This document shows, piece by piece, positions 1 through 8,021 of a DNA stretch of 9,516 nt; position 1 is the first letter of the stretch; every line of letters begins with the position of its first letter. Under the pieces are notes generated by a model, which did not search any database, was not told the DNA's origin, and saw only the letters and a program-made list of their open reading frames with translations. Source of the DNA: Azoarcus sp. GTDB lineage: Bacteria > Pseudomonadota > Gammaproteobacteria > Burkholderiales > Rhodocyclaceae. Made by a program: the position numbers and the translations under genes. The stretch lies in NCBI GenBank assembly GCA_031268685.1, contig JAIRWW010000038.1, positions 1 through 9,516 of the forward strand, read 5' to 3'.

Positions 1-1493
1 CCAGAAAGGGCGGCAGCGGCGTTTTCGTGCAAAAGCCCGCCAGGCTGGTTTTGAAGGAGGTGCAATGCGCGGACGGCACAGCCAATCCGCCGGTGACGTC
101 GGCAAATGGCGCGCGTTTCTGCCGCGCGGGGGAAGCGTTCAAAATGACGGTGGAAGCGCAGTCTGTGCAAGGAAACAGCACACCCAATTTTGGCAATGAA
201 AATGTGCCCAAAGGCATATTCCTGGAAAAACGGCTGCTCTTGCCGCAGGACGGAAACAGCCACGACCCCGCCCTTGCTTTGCAGGGCTTGACGGGTTTCA
301 TGAACGGCGCGGTCACGGCCACGGAACAATCCTGGCCGGAAGTCGGCATCATCTCCATCACTCCCCGGCTGGGCGACGCCGCGGCGGATGGGGGCATGAT
401 ATTGAGCGACCAGTACCTGGGCGCGGGCGATGTGCCGTCGGAAGGCGTCAGCATTGGCCGGTTCTACCCGAGCCACTTTCAGACCGAAGTTGGCAGCGTG
501 GGCCGCATGGAATGCCCTTCCGTCATGACTTGTCCCGAAGGCGGATTTTTCTACACCGGCCAGCCTTTTGAAGTGACGGTAAAAGCCTGCCCCTACGGGG
601 ACGAGGTTTGCGCCGGACGCTTGGAAAACTACCGCGGCGACTTTGCGGCGGCGGTCAAGCTGAGCGTCTGGGGCGTGCGCGGATCGAATGCGGCGGCGGA
701 TCAAAACCCGCCCAATGCCGCCAGGAACGGCGGCTACCTGGAACCCATGCCGGGCGGGGGCCTGAGCGCCCCGCGCATTACGAGCGACAAATTCGTCGGC
801 AGCGACGGCTTCGGCGGACTTTTCATCGCTTCGTTCAGATATGCCCACACCCTCAAGACCGAGCCTGTCGAGCCGAGCGATATTTACATCCGCGCCGAGG
901 AAGACGGGCGCGACGGCATAAGCTCCCGTCGGCCCGCCGCGGCGAGCAGCTCGCCGGAAGGCGGCATCCGGCTCGCCCGCGGGCGTCTCTTGTTGGGCAA
1001 TAACTTTGGTTCGGAAAGAGGCAATCTGGAAATTCCCTTGCAAATTCAGTTTTGGCATTGCGTCGCCGACCGCTGCGACTGGATGACGAGTGCGACGGAC
1101 GCGACCCGGATCGAACCGGATTCTGCCCTGGCTGACGCGGATAAACGGGCAGCGCTTGCCGTTTCCCTGCACCAGATGGAAGGCCGCGCTACGGTAGCGG
1201 AGGTCGACCGGCTCGAACTCTCCAGCGGCACGGGCAAGATTGTCCTGAGGCCGCCGGGCGGCGAGGCCAGCTTCAATGTCAGTGTCAATTTGGGCGACAG
1301 CGCCGAGGATAACGCCTGCGACCATGCCGCCGGGGGGCTGGAAGGCGCGGCGGCCAGACGTCCCTGGCTGCGCGCTTGGAACGGCACTTGCGCGCAGGCG
1401 CAGTCCGGCGAAGCCGATCCGTCTGCACGCGCTACATTTGGGGCATATTCTGGCGAAAGACGCCGGTCTGTGCATAGCCGGGAGCTGTATTGA
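1..1493 (+). CDS. C-terminal part of an MshQ-like DUF6701 surface protein (5' end outside window)
   Basis: The reading frame is open from the left edge (first full codon at base 3) to the stop at 1491-1493, giving 496 residues. The gene is therefore cut by the window; the GTG at 27 is internal and not a believable start. Two features match the DUF6701 family, which includes MshQ of the MSHA pilus locus. One is a repeated block (GRFYPSHF followed by FFYTGQPFEVTVKA, with a degenerate earlier copy at FVQKPARLVL). The other is the family's typical end, ATFGAYSGERR through SRELY. Ten cysteines occur mostly as close pairs (CPSVMTC, CPYGDEVC, CVADRC), which suggests disulfides and export to the envelope. 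Family members are large, probably beta-rich, extracellular proteins of uncertain role, often beside type IV pilin-like genes. No pilus gene is visible here, so the MSHA link rests on family resemblance only. Confidence 0.8.
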   Translation, partial: RKGGSGVFVQKPARLVLKEVQCADGTANPPVTSANGARFCRAGEAFKMTVEAQSVQGNSTPNFGNENVPKGIFLEKRLLLPQDGNSHDPALALQGLTGFMNGAVTATEQSWPEVGIISITPRLGDAAADGGMILSDQYLGAGDVPSEGVSIGRFYPSHFQTEVGSVGRMECPSVMTCPEGGFFYTGQPFEVTVKACPYGDEVCAGRLENYRGDFAAAVKLSVWGVRGSNAAADQNPPNAARNGGYLEPMPGGGLSAPRITSDKFVGSDGFGGLFIASFRYAHTLKTEPVEPSDIYIRAEEDGRDGISSRRPAAASSSPEGGIRLARGRLLLGNNFGSERGNLEIPLQIQFWHCVADRCDWMTSATDATRIEPDSALADADKRAALAVSLHQMEGRATVAEVDRLELSSGTGKIVLRPPGGEASFNVSVNLGDSAEDNACDHAAGGLEGAAARRPWLRAWNGTCAQAQSGEADPSARATFGAYSGERRRSVHSRELY

Positions 1494-1540
1494 TGCGAAT
1501 ACAGGCTGCTACAAGCTGGCTGCGTTCAGTCGGCGTTTTC

Positions 1541-1641
1541 CCATCGTCCCCTACGCCCGCTACGTTCCCGACATGGCCCGCCGTAGTAGGGGCGAGTTTG
1601 AAACTCGCCCCTACGGTGCATGTGGCCGCAGGGGACGATGG
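1541..1641. repeat. Nested inverted repeat element in convergent intergenic gap
   Basis: A perfect 12-base inverted repeat (CCATCGTCCCCT at 1541-1552 and its complement at 1630-1641) flanks a second, central palindrome at 1586-1614. The whole 101-base block fills much of the gap between two convergent genes. No coding sense is apparent. It may be a dispersed intergenic repeat of the REP/MITE kind, or a structured two-way transcription end. No target-site duplication is evident. Confidence 0.55.
1586..1614. repeat. 29-base near-perfect palindrome (14-base arms)
   Basis: GTAGGGGCGAGTTT (1586-1599) is followed by one base (G1600) and then by its exact reverse complement (1601-1614). CCGTA just upstream and CGG just downstream would extend the pairing if the extra GTA on the left is skipped. 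As RNA it would fold into a very stable hairpin on either strand. It lies 92 bases past the stop of the DUF6701 gene and 85 bases past the end of the convergent gene. It could block read-through both ways, but it has no T-run and so is not a classical intrinsic terminator. Confidence 0.7.
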
Positions 1642-1651
1642 CAATCGTCCC
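1632..1651. repeat. Short hairpin, 8-base arms
   Basis: GGGACGAT (1632-1639), a GGCA loop and ATCGTCCC (1644-1651) form a second hairpin. It overlaps the right arm of the 101-base nested repeat, so the right arm can pair either locally or with the left arm at 1541-1552. No T-run follows. Confidence 0.5.
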
Positions 1652-1699
1652 GCCAAGCTGTTTGCCGGACATGGGGTGAATATTTGAACCGAAGTTGCT

Positions 1700-2605
1700 C
1701 TAGGGCGCGGCTCCTTGCTGTTTCTTTTCCAGGACGCGGGCTATCAGAGTGTCCACCACTGGCACGAGCAAGACCAGGGCCAGAATCAGCATGGCAAGTG
1801 TCCGGTAACTGCGAATCATGGCTCCGGCTTTTGTGGCGGCATAGTCGCCGAACAAATCGCCGCTCCATTTGAGCAGGCCGGAGAGACCTCCCTTTTTTGC
1901 GGCATCGAAGCTCTGCATTATGTTGTTGCGATCTCTGCCCGTGCCGTAGGACAGCGTTTGCGTCAGCACGGCCACACATGAATCGACCACGAATGTACGG
2001 CCGCTTTCGGGAAGCTTTTGCCATAAATCCGTAATACTGCCAGCGCCAGCCTTGGCGTATTCGCTCAGATCTCCTTCCAGGTACTTTCGCAGAAGCAGGG
2101 GTTTTTGCTCTGGCGTCGCGTTGGCGAGTGTTTCGCGGAAATCCGCGGATAAGCCGCTCAGGGACTCCACGAGAAAGCGATTGACGGGGGGAGCCAGATC
2201 GTTTCTTATGATGAAAGTAGCCTGCTGCTCGGCGCTGGACGATGCTCCGTATATCGCGCCAAACAGAGTCAGCGCCGCGGGAATGCAGAGATAATAAAGA
2301 AAGGTCAGTTTGTTCCAGATCGGATTTTGCCGTTTGAAGAAGCGGTATTTCCGGCAAATAAACAGCGTGACCAGGCTGAGAATAAAGAAAAGGAAGGCGT
2401 ATTTAGCCGTCGCCCAAAGCAAGCCCATCAGATCGATATGCGACCAGATCAAGCTCAGCATGCCCATGCTGCCGGTATCAGGCGATTCGCCCTGCAACGA
2501 TAGCTCCGCATGGGCAGGCAAGGCAAACAGCATCAGGCATGCGAATACATATTTGAGAAGCTCCGGTGAGAATTGTCCGGAGCTTGTTTCGGAAATGTTT
2601 TTCAT
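1700..2605 (-). CDS. Membrane protein of unknown function (301 aa)
   Basis: I do not recognise a family. The N-terminus has a basic/polar stretch, a hydrophobic core near residues 16-30 and a signal-peptidase-like PAHA site ending at 33, so it may be a cleaved signal peptide or a first helix. Two strong membrane segments follow at about 62-83 and 100-121, joined by a short, very basic loop (CRKYRFFKR), which places that loop in the cytoplasm by the positive-inside rule. Residues about 122-267 form a soluble domain, predicted to lie outside the cytoplasm. A last helix at about 270-288 precedes a basic tail. The start is ATG at 2603-2605; its ribosome site is weak (GGGTTGA about 9 bases upstream). 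It follows acnB on the same strand, but a strong terminator lies between them, so it probably has its own promoter. Confidence 0.75.
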   Translation of the reverse strand: MKNISETSSGQFSPELLKYVFACLMLFALPAHAELSLQGESPDTGSMGMLSLIWSHIDLMGLLWATAKYAFLFFILSLVTLFICRKYRFFKRQNPIWNKLTFLYYLCIPAALTLFGAIYGASSSAEQQATFIIRNDLAPPVNRFLVESLSGLSADFRETLANATPEQKPLLLRKYLEGDLSEYAKAGAGSITDLWQKLPESGRTFVVDSCVAVLTQTLSYGTGRDRNNIMQSFDAAKKGGLSGLLKWSGDLFGDYAATKAGAMIRSYRTLAMLILALVLLVPVVDTLIARVLEKKQQGAAP

Positions 2606-2702
2606 AGCTAGATCAACCCATTCACAATCATGTGGCTGCGCATTCTACTAGATTGTCCCGCAAGCTACCCAGCGTTTGCTTTGTGCCGATTGAAAGCAAA
2701 AC

Positions 2703-2735
2703 AAAAACCCGCATCAGGTAAGGATGCGGGTTTTT
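2703..2735 (-). terminator. Intrinsic terminator of acnB
   Basis: A perfect 13-base inverted repeat (2703-2715 and 2723-2735) with a 7-base loop. The inner eight pairs (CCCGCATC/GATGCGGG) form the GC-rich stem, and the A and T runs at the edges give a T-tract on both strands. It lies about 30 bases past the acnB stop. It should end acnB transcription and separate it from the membrane-protein gene downstream. Confidence 0.93.
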
Positions 2736-2764
2736 GAGTGCCGGTTCAGTTTGTCATTTAGACG

Positions 2765-5374
2765 CTATACAGCAGCCTCTGTTGAAGTTTCGGCGAATTG
2801 TGAAATTCTGTCGAAATTCATATAGCGGTAAATGTCGGCGGCTTTTTCATTGACAACCGCAACTTGCGCCAGATATTCCGCCGGGGTCGGAATTTTGCCC
2901 AGCAGGGCGCAGACCGCTGCCAGTTCCGCCGATCCGAGATAGACGCGGGTATCTATCCCCAGGCGATTCGGGAAATTGCGGGTGGACGTCGACATTGCGG
3001 TACTGCCCTTGCGGATTTGCGCCTGATTGCCCATGCACAGGCTGCATCCGGGCATTTCCATGCGCGCGCCTGAGCGGCCGAGGATGCTGTAGTAGCCTTC
3101 TTCGTTGAGGATCATGGCGTCCATCTTTGTGGGCGGGGCGATCCACAGCCGCGTGGGGATGTCGGTTTTGCCGTCGAGCACTTTGCCTGCGGCGCGGAAG
3201 TGGCCGATGTTGGTCATGCACGAGCCGATGAAAACTTCGTCGATTTTGTCGCCCGCGACTTCGGACAGGTATTTCACGTCGTCGGGGTCGTTGGGGCAGG
3301 CGACGATGGGTTCCTTGATGTCGGCAAGGTCGATTTCGATTACCGCGGCGTATTCGGCATCGGGGTCGGCCTGGAGCAGTTCGCCCTTGGCGATCCAGTT
3401 TTTCATCGCTTCGATACGGCGCTTGAGGGTGCGGGCATCTTGGTAGCCGTTGGCGATCATCCACTTCATCAGTGCGATGTTCGAGTTCAGGTATTCGGCT
3501 ACCGGCGTTCTGTTCAGGTGCACCGTGCAACCGGCGGCGGAGCGTTCGGCGGAAGCGTCGGTCAGTTCAAATGCCTGTTCGACCTTGAGATCGGGCAGCC
3601 CTTCAATTTCAAGGATGCGGCCCGAGAAGATGTTTTTCTTGCCCTTTTTCTCGACGGTGAGCAGGCCCTGGCGGATAGCGTAGAGCGGGATGGCGTTGAC
3701 CAGGTCGCGCAACGTCACGCCAGCTTGCATCTTGCCCTTGAAGCGCACCAGTACGGATTCCGGCATGTCGAGCGGCATTACTCCGGTGGCGGCGGCGAAG
3801 GCGACGAGGCCGGAGCCAGCAGGGAAGGAGATACCGATAGGGAAGCGGGTGTGCGAATCGCCGCCCGTGCCCACAGTATCGGGCAGGAGCAGGCGGTTGA
3901 GCCAGGAGTGGATAACGCCGTCGCCAGGCCGCAACGCGACGCCGCCGCGCGTGCTGATGAAGCCGGGCAATTCATGGTGCATCTTGATGTCGACGAGTTT
4001 CGGATATGCGGCGGTGTGACAGAACGATTGCATTACCAGATCGGCGGAAAAGCCGAGGCAGGCGAGATCTTTGAGTTCGTCGCGCGTCATCGGGCCGGTG
4101 GTGTCTTGCGAGCCGACGGTGGTCATCTTCGGTTCGCAGTACGCGCCTGGGCGGATGCCTTGTTGCTTTCCATTGGTGAGCGGCAGACCGCAGGCGCGCC
4201 CGACGATCTTTTGCGCGAGCGAGAAGCCCTTGCCGCTGTCTGCTGGCGCTTGCGGCAGGCGAAAAAGCGTTGATGGCGGCAGCCCCAGCGCCTCGCGCGC
4301 CCGCGCGGTCAGGCCGCGTCCGATGATGAGCGGAATGCGGCCTCCGGCGCGCACTTCGTCGAGGATTACCGGCGTTTTCAGGCTTGCTTCGGCAATTAGC
4401 GCGCCGTTTTTCTTCGCCGTGACTTTTGCTGTGGCGTGATCGACGGCAAGCTCGATTTCGTCGCCCATTTCCATCTTGCCGACGTCGATTTCTACCGGCA
4501 GTGCGCCTGCGTCTTCCATGGTGTTGAAGAAAATCGGCGCGATCTTGCTGCCCAGACATACACCGCCGAAACGCTTGTTGGGCACATGGGGGATGTCCTC
4601 GCCGGTAAACCAGAGCACGGAATTGGTCGCCGATTTACGCGAGGAACCAGTTCCCACAACGTCGCCCACATAAGCGACGAGATTGCCTTTGGCGCGCAGA
4701 TCTTCGAGAAATTTCACCGGCCCGCGCGCCCCTGCTTCTTCCGGCGTTATGCCGGGGCGCGGGTTCTTAAGCATGGCGAGCGCATGGAGCGGAATATCCG
4801 GGCGCGACCAGGCATCCGGCGCGGGAGAAAGGTCGTCGGTATTTGTTTCGCCCGACACCTTGAACACGGTGAGCTTTTGCAGCGCTGGCACCTCGGGGCG
4901 CGAGGTGAACCATTCGCCGTCGGCCCAGGACTGCATCACCGCCTTGGCGTTGGCGTTGCCAGAGCGGGCGAGTTCGGCCACGTCGTGGAAATAGTCGAAC
5001 ATCAGCAGCGTATTTTTTAGCGACTCGGCTGCGATTGCGCTGACTTCGGCATCGGCGAGCAGCGCAATCAATGGCTTGACGTTGAAGCCGCCCAGCATGG
5101 TGCCGAGCAGCTTTGTGGCACTGGCGCGGGAAATCAGCGTACAGGTCTTTTCACCTCCGGCGATTCCGGCAAGGAATGCGGCCTTTACCTTGGCGGCGTC
5201 ATCCACCCCGGCGGGCACGCGATGGGTGAGCAGTTCCACGAGGAAAGCTTCCTCTCCCTTGGGCGGGTTCATGAGCAGCGCGACAAGTTCGGTGGTTTGT
5301 TGTTTTGTCAGCGGCAGCGGCGGGATGCCAAGCGCGGCACGCTCGGCGACATGGGCACGGTAAGTTTCAAGCAC
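2765..5374 (-). CDS. acnB: Aconitate hydratase B (bifunctional aconitase / 2-methylisocitrate dehydratase)
   Basis: This cytosolic 4Fe-4S enzyme interconverts citrate and isocitrate via cis-aconitate in the TCA cycle. The AcnB family also hydrates 2-methyl-cis-aconitate in propionate breakdown, and the iron-free form of E. coli AcnB binds mRNA. The 869 residues fit the family (about 865). In order: an N-terminal HEAT-like domain (about 1-160), the swivel domain containing [20 protein letters not shown] and [14 protein letters not shown], then the catalytic core. The cluster ligands are C719 ([10 protein letters not shown]), C777 and C780 (PGCSLCMGN). [11 protein letters not shown] and [13 protein letters not shown] active-site motifs are intact. 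The start is GTG at 5372-5374, with GGAAGGA about 8 bases upstream, and it gives the family's MLExYRxHVAERA N-terminus. A small insertion (about LTNGKQQ) precedes [12 protein letters not shown] compared with E. coli. Confidence 0.98.
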   Translation of the reverse strand: MLETYRAHVAERAALGIPPLPLTKQQTTELVALLMNPPKGEEAFLVELLTHRVPAGVDDAAKVKAAFLAGIAGGEKTCTLISRASATKLLGTMLGGFNVKPLIALLADAEVSAIAAESLKNTLLMFDYFHDVAELARSGNANAKAVMQSWADGEWFTSRPEVPALQKLTVFKVSGETNTDDLSPAPDAWSRPDIPLHALAMLKNPRPGITPEEAGARGPVKFLEDLRAKGNLVAYVGDVVGTGSSRKSATNSVLWFTGEDIPHVPNKRFGGVCLGSKIAPIFFNTMEDAGALPVEIDVGKMEMGDEIELAVDHATAKVTAKKNGALIAEASLKTPVILDEVRAGGRIPLIIGRGLTARAREALGLPPSTLFRLPQAPADSGKGFSLAQKIVGRACGLPLTNGKQQGIRPGAYCEPKMTTVGSQDTTGPMTRDELKDLACLGFSADLVMQSFCHTAAYPKLVDIKMHHELPGFISTRGGVALRPGDGVIHSWLNRLLLPDTVGTGGDSHTRFPIGISFPAGSGLVAFAAATGVMPLDMPESVLVRFKGKMQAGVTLRDLVNAIPLYAIRQGLLTVEKKGKKNIFSGRILEIEGLPDLKVEQAFELTDASAERSAAGCTVHLNRTPVAEYLNSNIALMKWMIANGYQDARTLKRRIEAMKNWIAKGELLQADPDAEYAAVIEIDLADIKEPIVACPNDPDDVKYLSEVAGDKIDEVFIGSCMTNIGHFRAAGKVLDGKTDIPTRLWIAPPTKMDAMILNEEGYYSILGRSGARMEMPGCSLCMGNQAQIRKGSTAMSTSTRNFPNRLGIDTRVYLGSAELAAVCALLGKIPTPAEYLAQVAVVNEKAADIYRYMNFDRISQFAETSTEAAV

Positions 5375-5443
5375 AGTGGTTTCCTTCCAGTCAAATGATG
5401 GTGACAGGGATTTTGGCGGAGGATCTCTCGCGCCATGATTTGT

Positions 5444-5449
5444 ATTATA
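5444..5449 (-). promoter_or_regulatory. Probable acnB promoter -10 box
   Basis: Read on the minus strand this is a perfect TATAAT. The predicted transcript would start near 5436-5438, giving a leader of about 60 bases that carries the GGAAGGA ribosome site. The matching -35 region (about 5467-5472, TGTCCA) is poor, which suggests activator help or control through the palindrome lying between the two boxes. Confidence 0.6.
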
Positions 5450-5465
5450 TGTCTTTTATAAGACA
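5450..5465. promoter_or_regulatory. Candidate operator: 16-base palindrome in the acnB promoter
   Basis: TGTCTTTTATAAGACA matches its own reverse complement at 14 of 16 positions, with 6-base arms TGTCTT/AAGACA. It occupies the spacer between the acnB -10 box and the expected -35 region, so a bound dimeric regulator would cover the promoter. The half-site is reminiscent of operators used by GntR-type regulators, but I cannot assign a regulator from this window. Confidence 0.5.
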
Positions 5466-5711
5466 CTGGACATCAGCTGAGGCTATAAAATTCTACCCCG
5501 GTGACGCAAGGGCAGGCCAACATGAATTCCACGTTATGGTTGTTGCATGGCTGCTGGCCCTTGCCGCCGCGAAGGCTCATATGATTATCGATATTTGCGG
5601 AATAATAAATGCAAAAATAATTACTTAGCTGCCTTGCGACAGCATTGCATAGTACGGCTCGTCAAGGGTGCGCGGGCTGCGCCATTCAAGCAATCCTGGG
5701 GAAACAAACGC
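5466..5711. other. Divergent intergenic region between acnB and ssuF
   Basis: No gene is apparent. The acnB control elements end at about 5472. A markedly AT-rich block at about 5580-5625 stands out from the GC-rich surroundings and lies about 90-130 bases before ssuF. A possible -35 TTGCGG (5595-5600) with a poor -10 TAATTA (5618-5623), 17 bases apart, falls in it. This is where an activator-dependent ssu promoter would be expected (CysB or Cbl type in other bacteria), but no site can be called with confidence. Just before ssuF, TGGGGA (5697-5702) serves as its ribosome site. Confidence 0.35.
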
Positions 5712-5927
5712 ATGAGCATTCAATCCATCAACGTCCGCAACCAGTTTCGCGGCAAGGTAAAGGAGATCATCTCCGGCCCGGTCGTTTCCGAAATCGACGT
5801 CGAAACGCCGCATGGCATCGTGACCTCGGTCGTAACCAGCCGTTCGGTGCGGGATTTGGGCCTGCAAGTCGGCACCGAGGTTATTGCGCTGGTCAAATCC
5901 ACCGAAGTGGCTATTGCCAAGGTCTGA
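5712..5927 (+). CDS. ssuF: Molbindin (Mop/TOBE domain) protein, SsuF-like
   Basis: The 71-residue protein is a single Mop domain, the small fold that binds molybdate and similar oxyanions, usually as a hexamer. The pattern is clear: [10 protein letters not shown] (10-19), then a strand pair, then [14 protein letters not shown] (41-54) and [13 protein letters not shown] (58-70). R44, S45, G50 and K62 sit in the family's conserved ligand region. In Pseudomonas putida the last gene of the ssuEADCBF operon, ssuF, encodes such a protein and is needed for growth on sulfonates and sulfate esters. The position directly before ssuC and ssuB supports the same identity here. The start is ATG at 5712 with TGGGGA 9 bases upstream; the longer upstream open frame has no support. 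It could instead be a general molybdate-storage protein, but the context argues against that. Confidence 0.88.
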   Translation: MSIQSINVRNQFRGKVKEIISGPVVSEIDVETPHGIVTSVVTSRSVRDLGLQVGTEVIALVKSTEVAIAKV

Positions 5928-5995
5928 ACGGAAAACGCGCCGCGCGGATCGGGAAAACGTCCCGCGCTGGCCGCTGATGCCACGGAGTACGAAAC

Positions 5996-6811
5996 ATGCG
6001 CGAAACGACGATGCCATGGCGAGGCATAAAAGCGCTTATCCAGCGCCGCCTGAGCGGGCGCGGAACCTTGCCCTGGCTTGTGCCGGTATTGATTCTCATG
6101 GCATGGCAAATTACTGTGCAGGCCGGATGGCTATCGACCCGTATCCTGCCAGCGCCCTGGGCGGTCGTGACTGCGGGGTGGGGGCTGCTGTTGTCCGGCG
6201 AGCTTTTGGAACATTTGGGAGCAAGCACTGCGCGCGCCGCGAGCGGCTTCGTGATCGGCGGCAGCATCGGTTTTTTCTTCGGTCTCATCAACGGCGCTTA
6301 CAGGCTTGCCGAAAACCTGTTCGACACCACGCTGCAAATGGTGCGCAACGTGCCGCATCTGGCCCTGATTCCGCTCGTCATCCTGTGGTTCGGCATCGGC
6401 GAAGAAGGCAAGCTTTTTCTGGTGGCGCTCGGGGTGTTCTTCCCGATTTATCTCAATACTTTTCACGGCATCCGTTCGGTGCCGCCAGACCTGATCGAGA
6501 TGGGGCGCTCTTATGGACTCCGTGGGTGGGCATTGTTCCGTCAGGTCATACTGCCCGGCGCTTTGCCCAATATCCTGGTGGGCGTGCGCTACGCGCTCGG
6601 CTTCACATGGCTGACGCTCATCGTCGCCGAAACGATTTCCGCCACCAGCGGCATCGGCTACATGGCGATGAACGCGCGCGAATTTCTCCAGACCGATGTC
6701 GTGGTGCTGGCAATCCTGCTGTACGCGGCGCTTGGCAAAGCCGCCGACATGGCCGCGCGGGCAATGGAACGGCGTTGGCTGCGGTGGAACAAAAGTTTTT
6801 TGGCCGCCTGA
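5996..6811 (+). CDS. ssuC: Aliphatic sulfonate ABC transporter permease SsuC
   Basis: This is the inner-membrane permease of an alkanesulfonate importer. Its 271 residues closely follow E. coli SsuC (about 263), including GWLSTRILP near residue 45, [46 protein letters not shown] and [13 protein letters not shown]. The EAA loop that contacts the ATPase starts near E168 (EMGRSYGL through ILPGALP). About six membrane segments are visible (near 25-42, 84-104, 123-140, 144-161, 204-222 and 236-253). The start is ATG at 5996 with GGAG about 9 bases upstream. It begins 68 bases after ssuF and ends 134 bases before ssuB, so the three are probably one operon. Related taurine (TauC) and nitrate (NrtB) permeases are less similar in these motifs. 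Confidence 0.95.
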   Translation: MRETTMPWRGIKALIQRRLSGRGTLPWLVPVLILMAWQITVQAGWLSTRILPAPWAVVTAGWGLLLSGELLEHLGASTARAASGFVIGGSIGFFFGLINGAYRLAENLFDTTLQMVRNVPHLALIPLVILWFGIGEEGKLFLVALGVFFPIYLNTFHGIRSVPPDLIEMGRSYGLRGWALFRQVILPGALPNILVGVRYALGFTWLTLIVAETISATSGIGYMAMNAREFLQTDVVVLAILLYAALGKAADMAARAMERRWLRWNKSFLAA

Positions 6812-6945
6812 ACACGGGGCGGACGCAATCCTCGCCATTCATGGGTATCTCAGCGGGACAAGCGTTCATGGGAGCGACGGCTTCTATGAAGCGTATCGAG
6901 CAATCTCCGGGCCTTCAGGCCGGGGTGACTCAAAGGGACAAAACG

Positions 6946-7962
6946 ATGGGCATTCGCGACAATGGGCTGGAAGTCCGGCTGGAAGCCGTGCAGCGGCGCT
7001 TCGGCGAACGTATTGTCATCGACAATCTGACGACGCGCTTCGCAGCCGGGGAATTCATTACCGTAGTGGGGCGCAGCGGTTGCGGCAAAAGCACATTGCT
7101 GCGCCTGCTCGCGGGTCTCGATGCCGCTCAGGGCGGGCAGCTCTACGCCGATGGGCGTCCGCTCAAGGAAGCCATCGGTGATGTTCGCATCATGTATCAA
7201 GATGCCCGCCTGCTGCCGTGGCGCAGTGTGGTGAATAACGTCGCTCTCGGGCTGACTGGCAAGCGCGACATCGTGCGCGCCCTCGCGCTGGAAGCCTTGT
7301 CGCAGGTCGGTTTGGCCGACCGCGCCGACGAATGGCCGGAAAACCTCTCGGGCGGCCAGCGCCAGCGTGTCGCCCTGGCGCGCGCCCTGGTGCATCGCCC
7401 CCGCTTGTTGTTGCTCGATGAGCCATTGGGGGCGCTTGACGCCCTTACGCGCATAGAAATGCATCGCCTGATCGAACGCATCTGGCGCGAACACCGATTT
7501 ACCGCTGTGCTGGTGACGCACGACGTCAGCGAAGCGGTGGTGCTGGCCGACCGTATCCTGCTCATAGAAGATGGGCAGGTTGCGCTCGATCAGATGGTTG
7601 AACTGGCGCGTCCGCGCGCCAGGGGCGATGCAGCCTTCGCCCAATTGGAAGGGCAGGTGCTCGACCGCTTGCTCACGGTGAGGGCGCTCGAACAGCGCAA
7701 TCAGATCCGGGGCCGGGTGAGCGCAATCAGGGCGGACGAAGTGCTGGCCGAAGTTGAGGTGGAAATCACCGGCCAGGAAGGCAGGCGCGACAAGGTGGTT
7801 TCTACCCTTACCGTCCGCAATCTGCGCGAACACGCGCTGGAGGTGGGGAGCGAAGTGCTGGCGATATTCAAGCCCAATGAAGTTGCGCTGGCGCTCGTCG
7901 ACACCACTGCAACGGCCAATACCGAAGAACATGCTGTGGCCCAGGAGCGCGCGGTAGCATAA
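6946..7962 (+). CDS. ssuB: SsuB-type ABC ATPase with a fused C-terminal Mop domain
   Basis: The ATPase subunit powers sulfonate import. Residues 1 to about 249 match SsuB: Walker [10 protein letters not shown] (42-50), Q-loop [10 protein letters not shown] (Q85), signature LSGGQ (134-138), Walker B with D158/E159, H-loop H192, and the SsuB-like tail [15 protein letters not shown]. coli SsuB ends near residue 255. This protein has 338 residues, and 250-319 form an extra Mop/TOBE domain ([30 protein letters not shown]) similar to the free molbindin encoded upstream; 19 residues follow it. ModC carries Mop domains in this position, but the ATPase core here is SsuB-like. I chose ATG 6946 because AAAGGGA lies about 8 bases upstream and the N-terminus then matches SsuB length. 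In-frame ATGs at 6841, 6870 and 6886 are weaker alternatives. Confidence 0.92.
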   Translation: MGIRDNGLEVRLEAVQRRFGERIVIDNLTTRFAAGEFITVVGRSGCGKSTLLRLLAGLDAAQGGQLYADGRPLKEAIGDVRIMYQDARLLPWRSVVNNVALGLTGKRDIVRALALEALSQVGLADRADEWPENLSGGQRQRVALARALVHRPRLLLLDEPLGALDALTRIEMHRLIERIWREHRFTAVLVTHDVSEAVVLADRILLIEDGQVALDQMVELARPRARGDAAFAQLEGQVLDRLLTVRALEQRNQIRGRVSAIRADEVLAEVEVEITGQEGRRDKVVSTLTVRNLREHALEVGSEVLAIFKPNEVALALVDTTATANTEEHAVAQERAVA

Positions 7963-8021
7963 GCAGCAGCGAGGGGGAGGCGCCAGCCAAGCTCTGGGGG
8001 TGCCGGCAAGCTCTTTTTCTT

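Noticed and set aside
1541..1641. Insertion sequence bounded by inverted repeats
   Set aside because: The interior is too short for a transposase, there is no target duplication, and the palindromes are better described as an intergenic repeat.
3200..4273. A 357-codon open frame on the + strand inside acnB
   Set aside because: It is antisense to a highly conserved enzyme, its translation is low-complexity, and GC-rich codon use explains the missing stops.
5656..5690. Weak hairpin in the ssuF leader as a possible riboswitch
   Set aside because: It has only about six pairs including wobbles, no conserved aptamer core and no terminator or ribosome-site sequestering.
5884..6945. Long upstream extension of the ssuB frame, overlapping ssuC
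   Set aside because: It would overlap all of ssuC in another frame. The ribosome site and SsuB length point to the start at 6946.
5712..7962. Reading the cluster as a molybdate transporter (ModABC) because of the Mop domains
   Set aside because: The permease matches SsuC motif by motif and the ATPase core matches SsuB; SsuF molbindins are known members of sulfonate operons.
7963..8021. Terminator between ssuB and the small convergent gene
   Set aside because: There is a T-rich run near 8013-8023 but no convincing stem directly before it.
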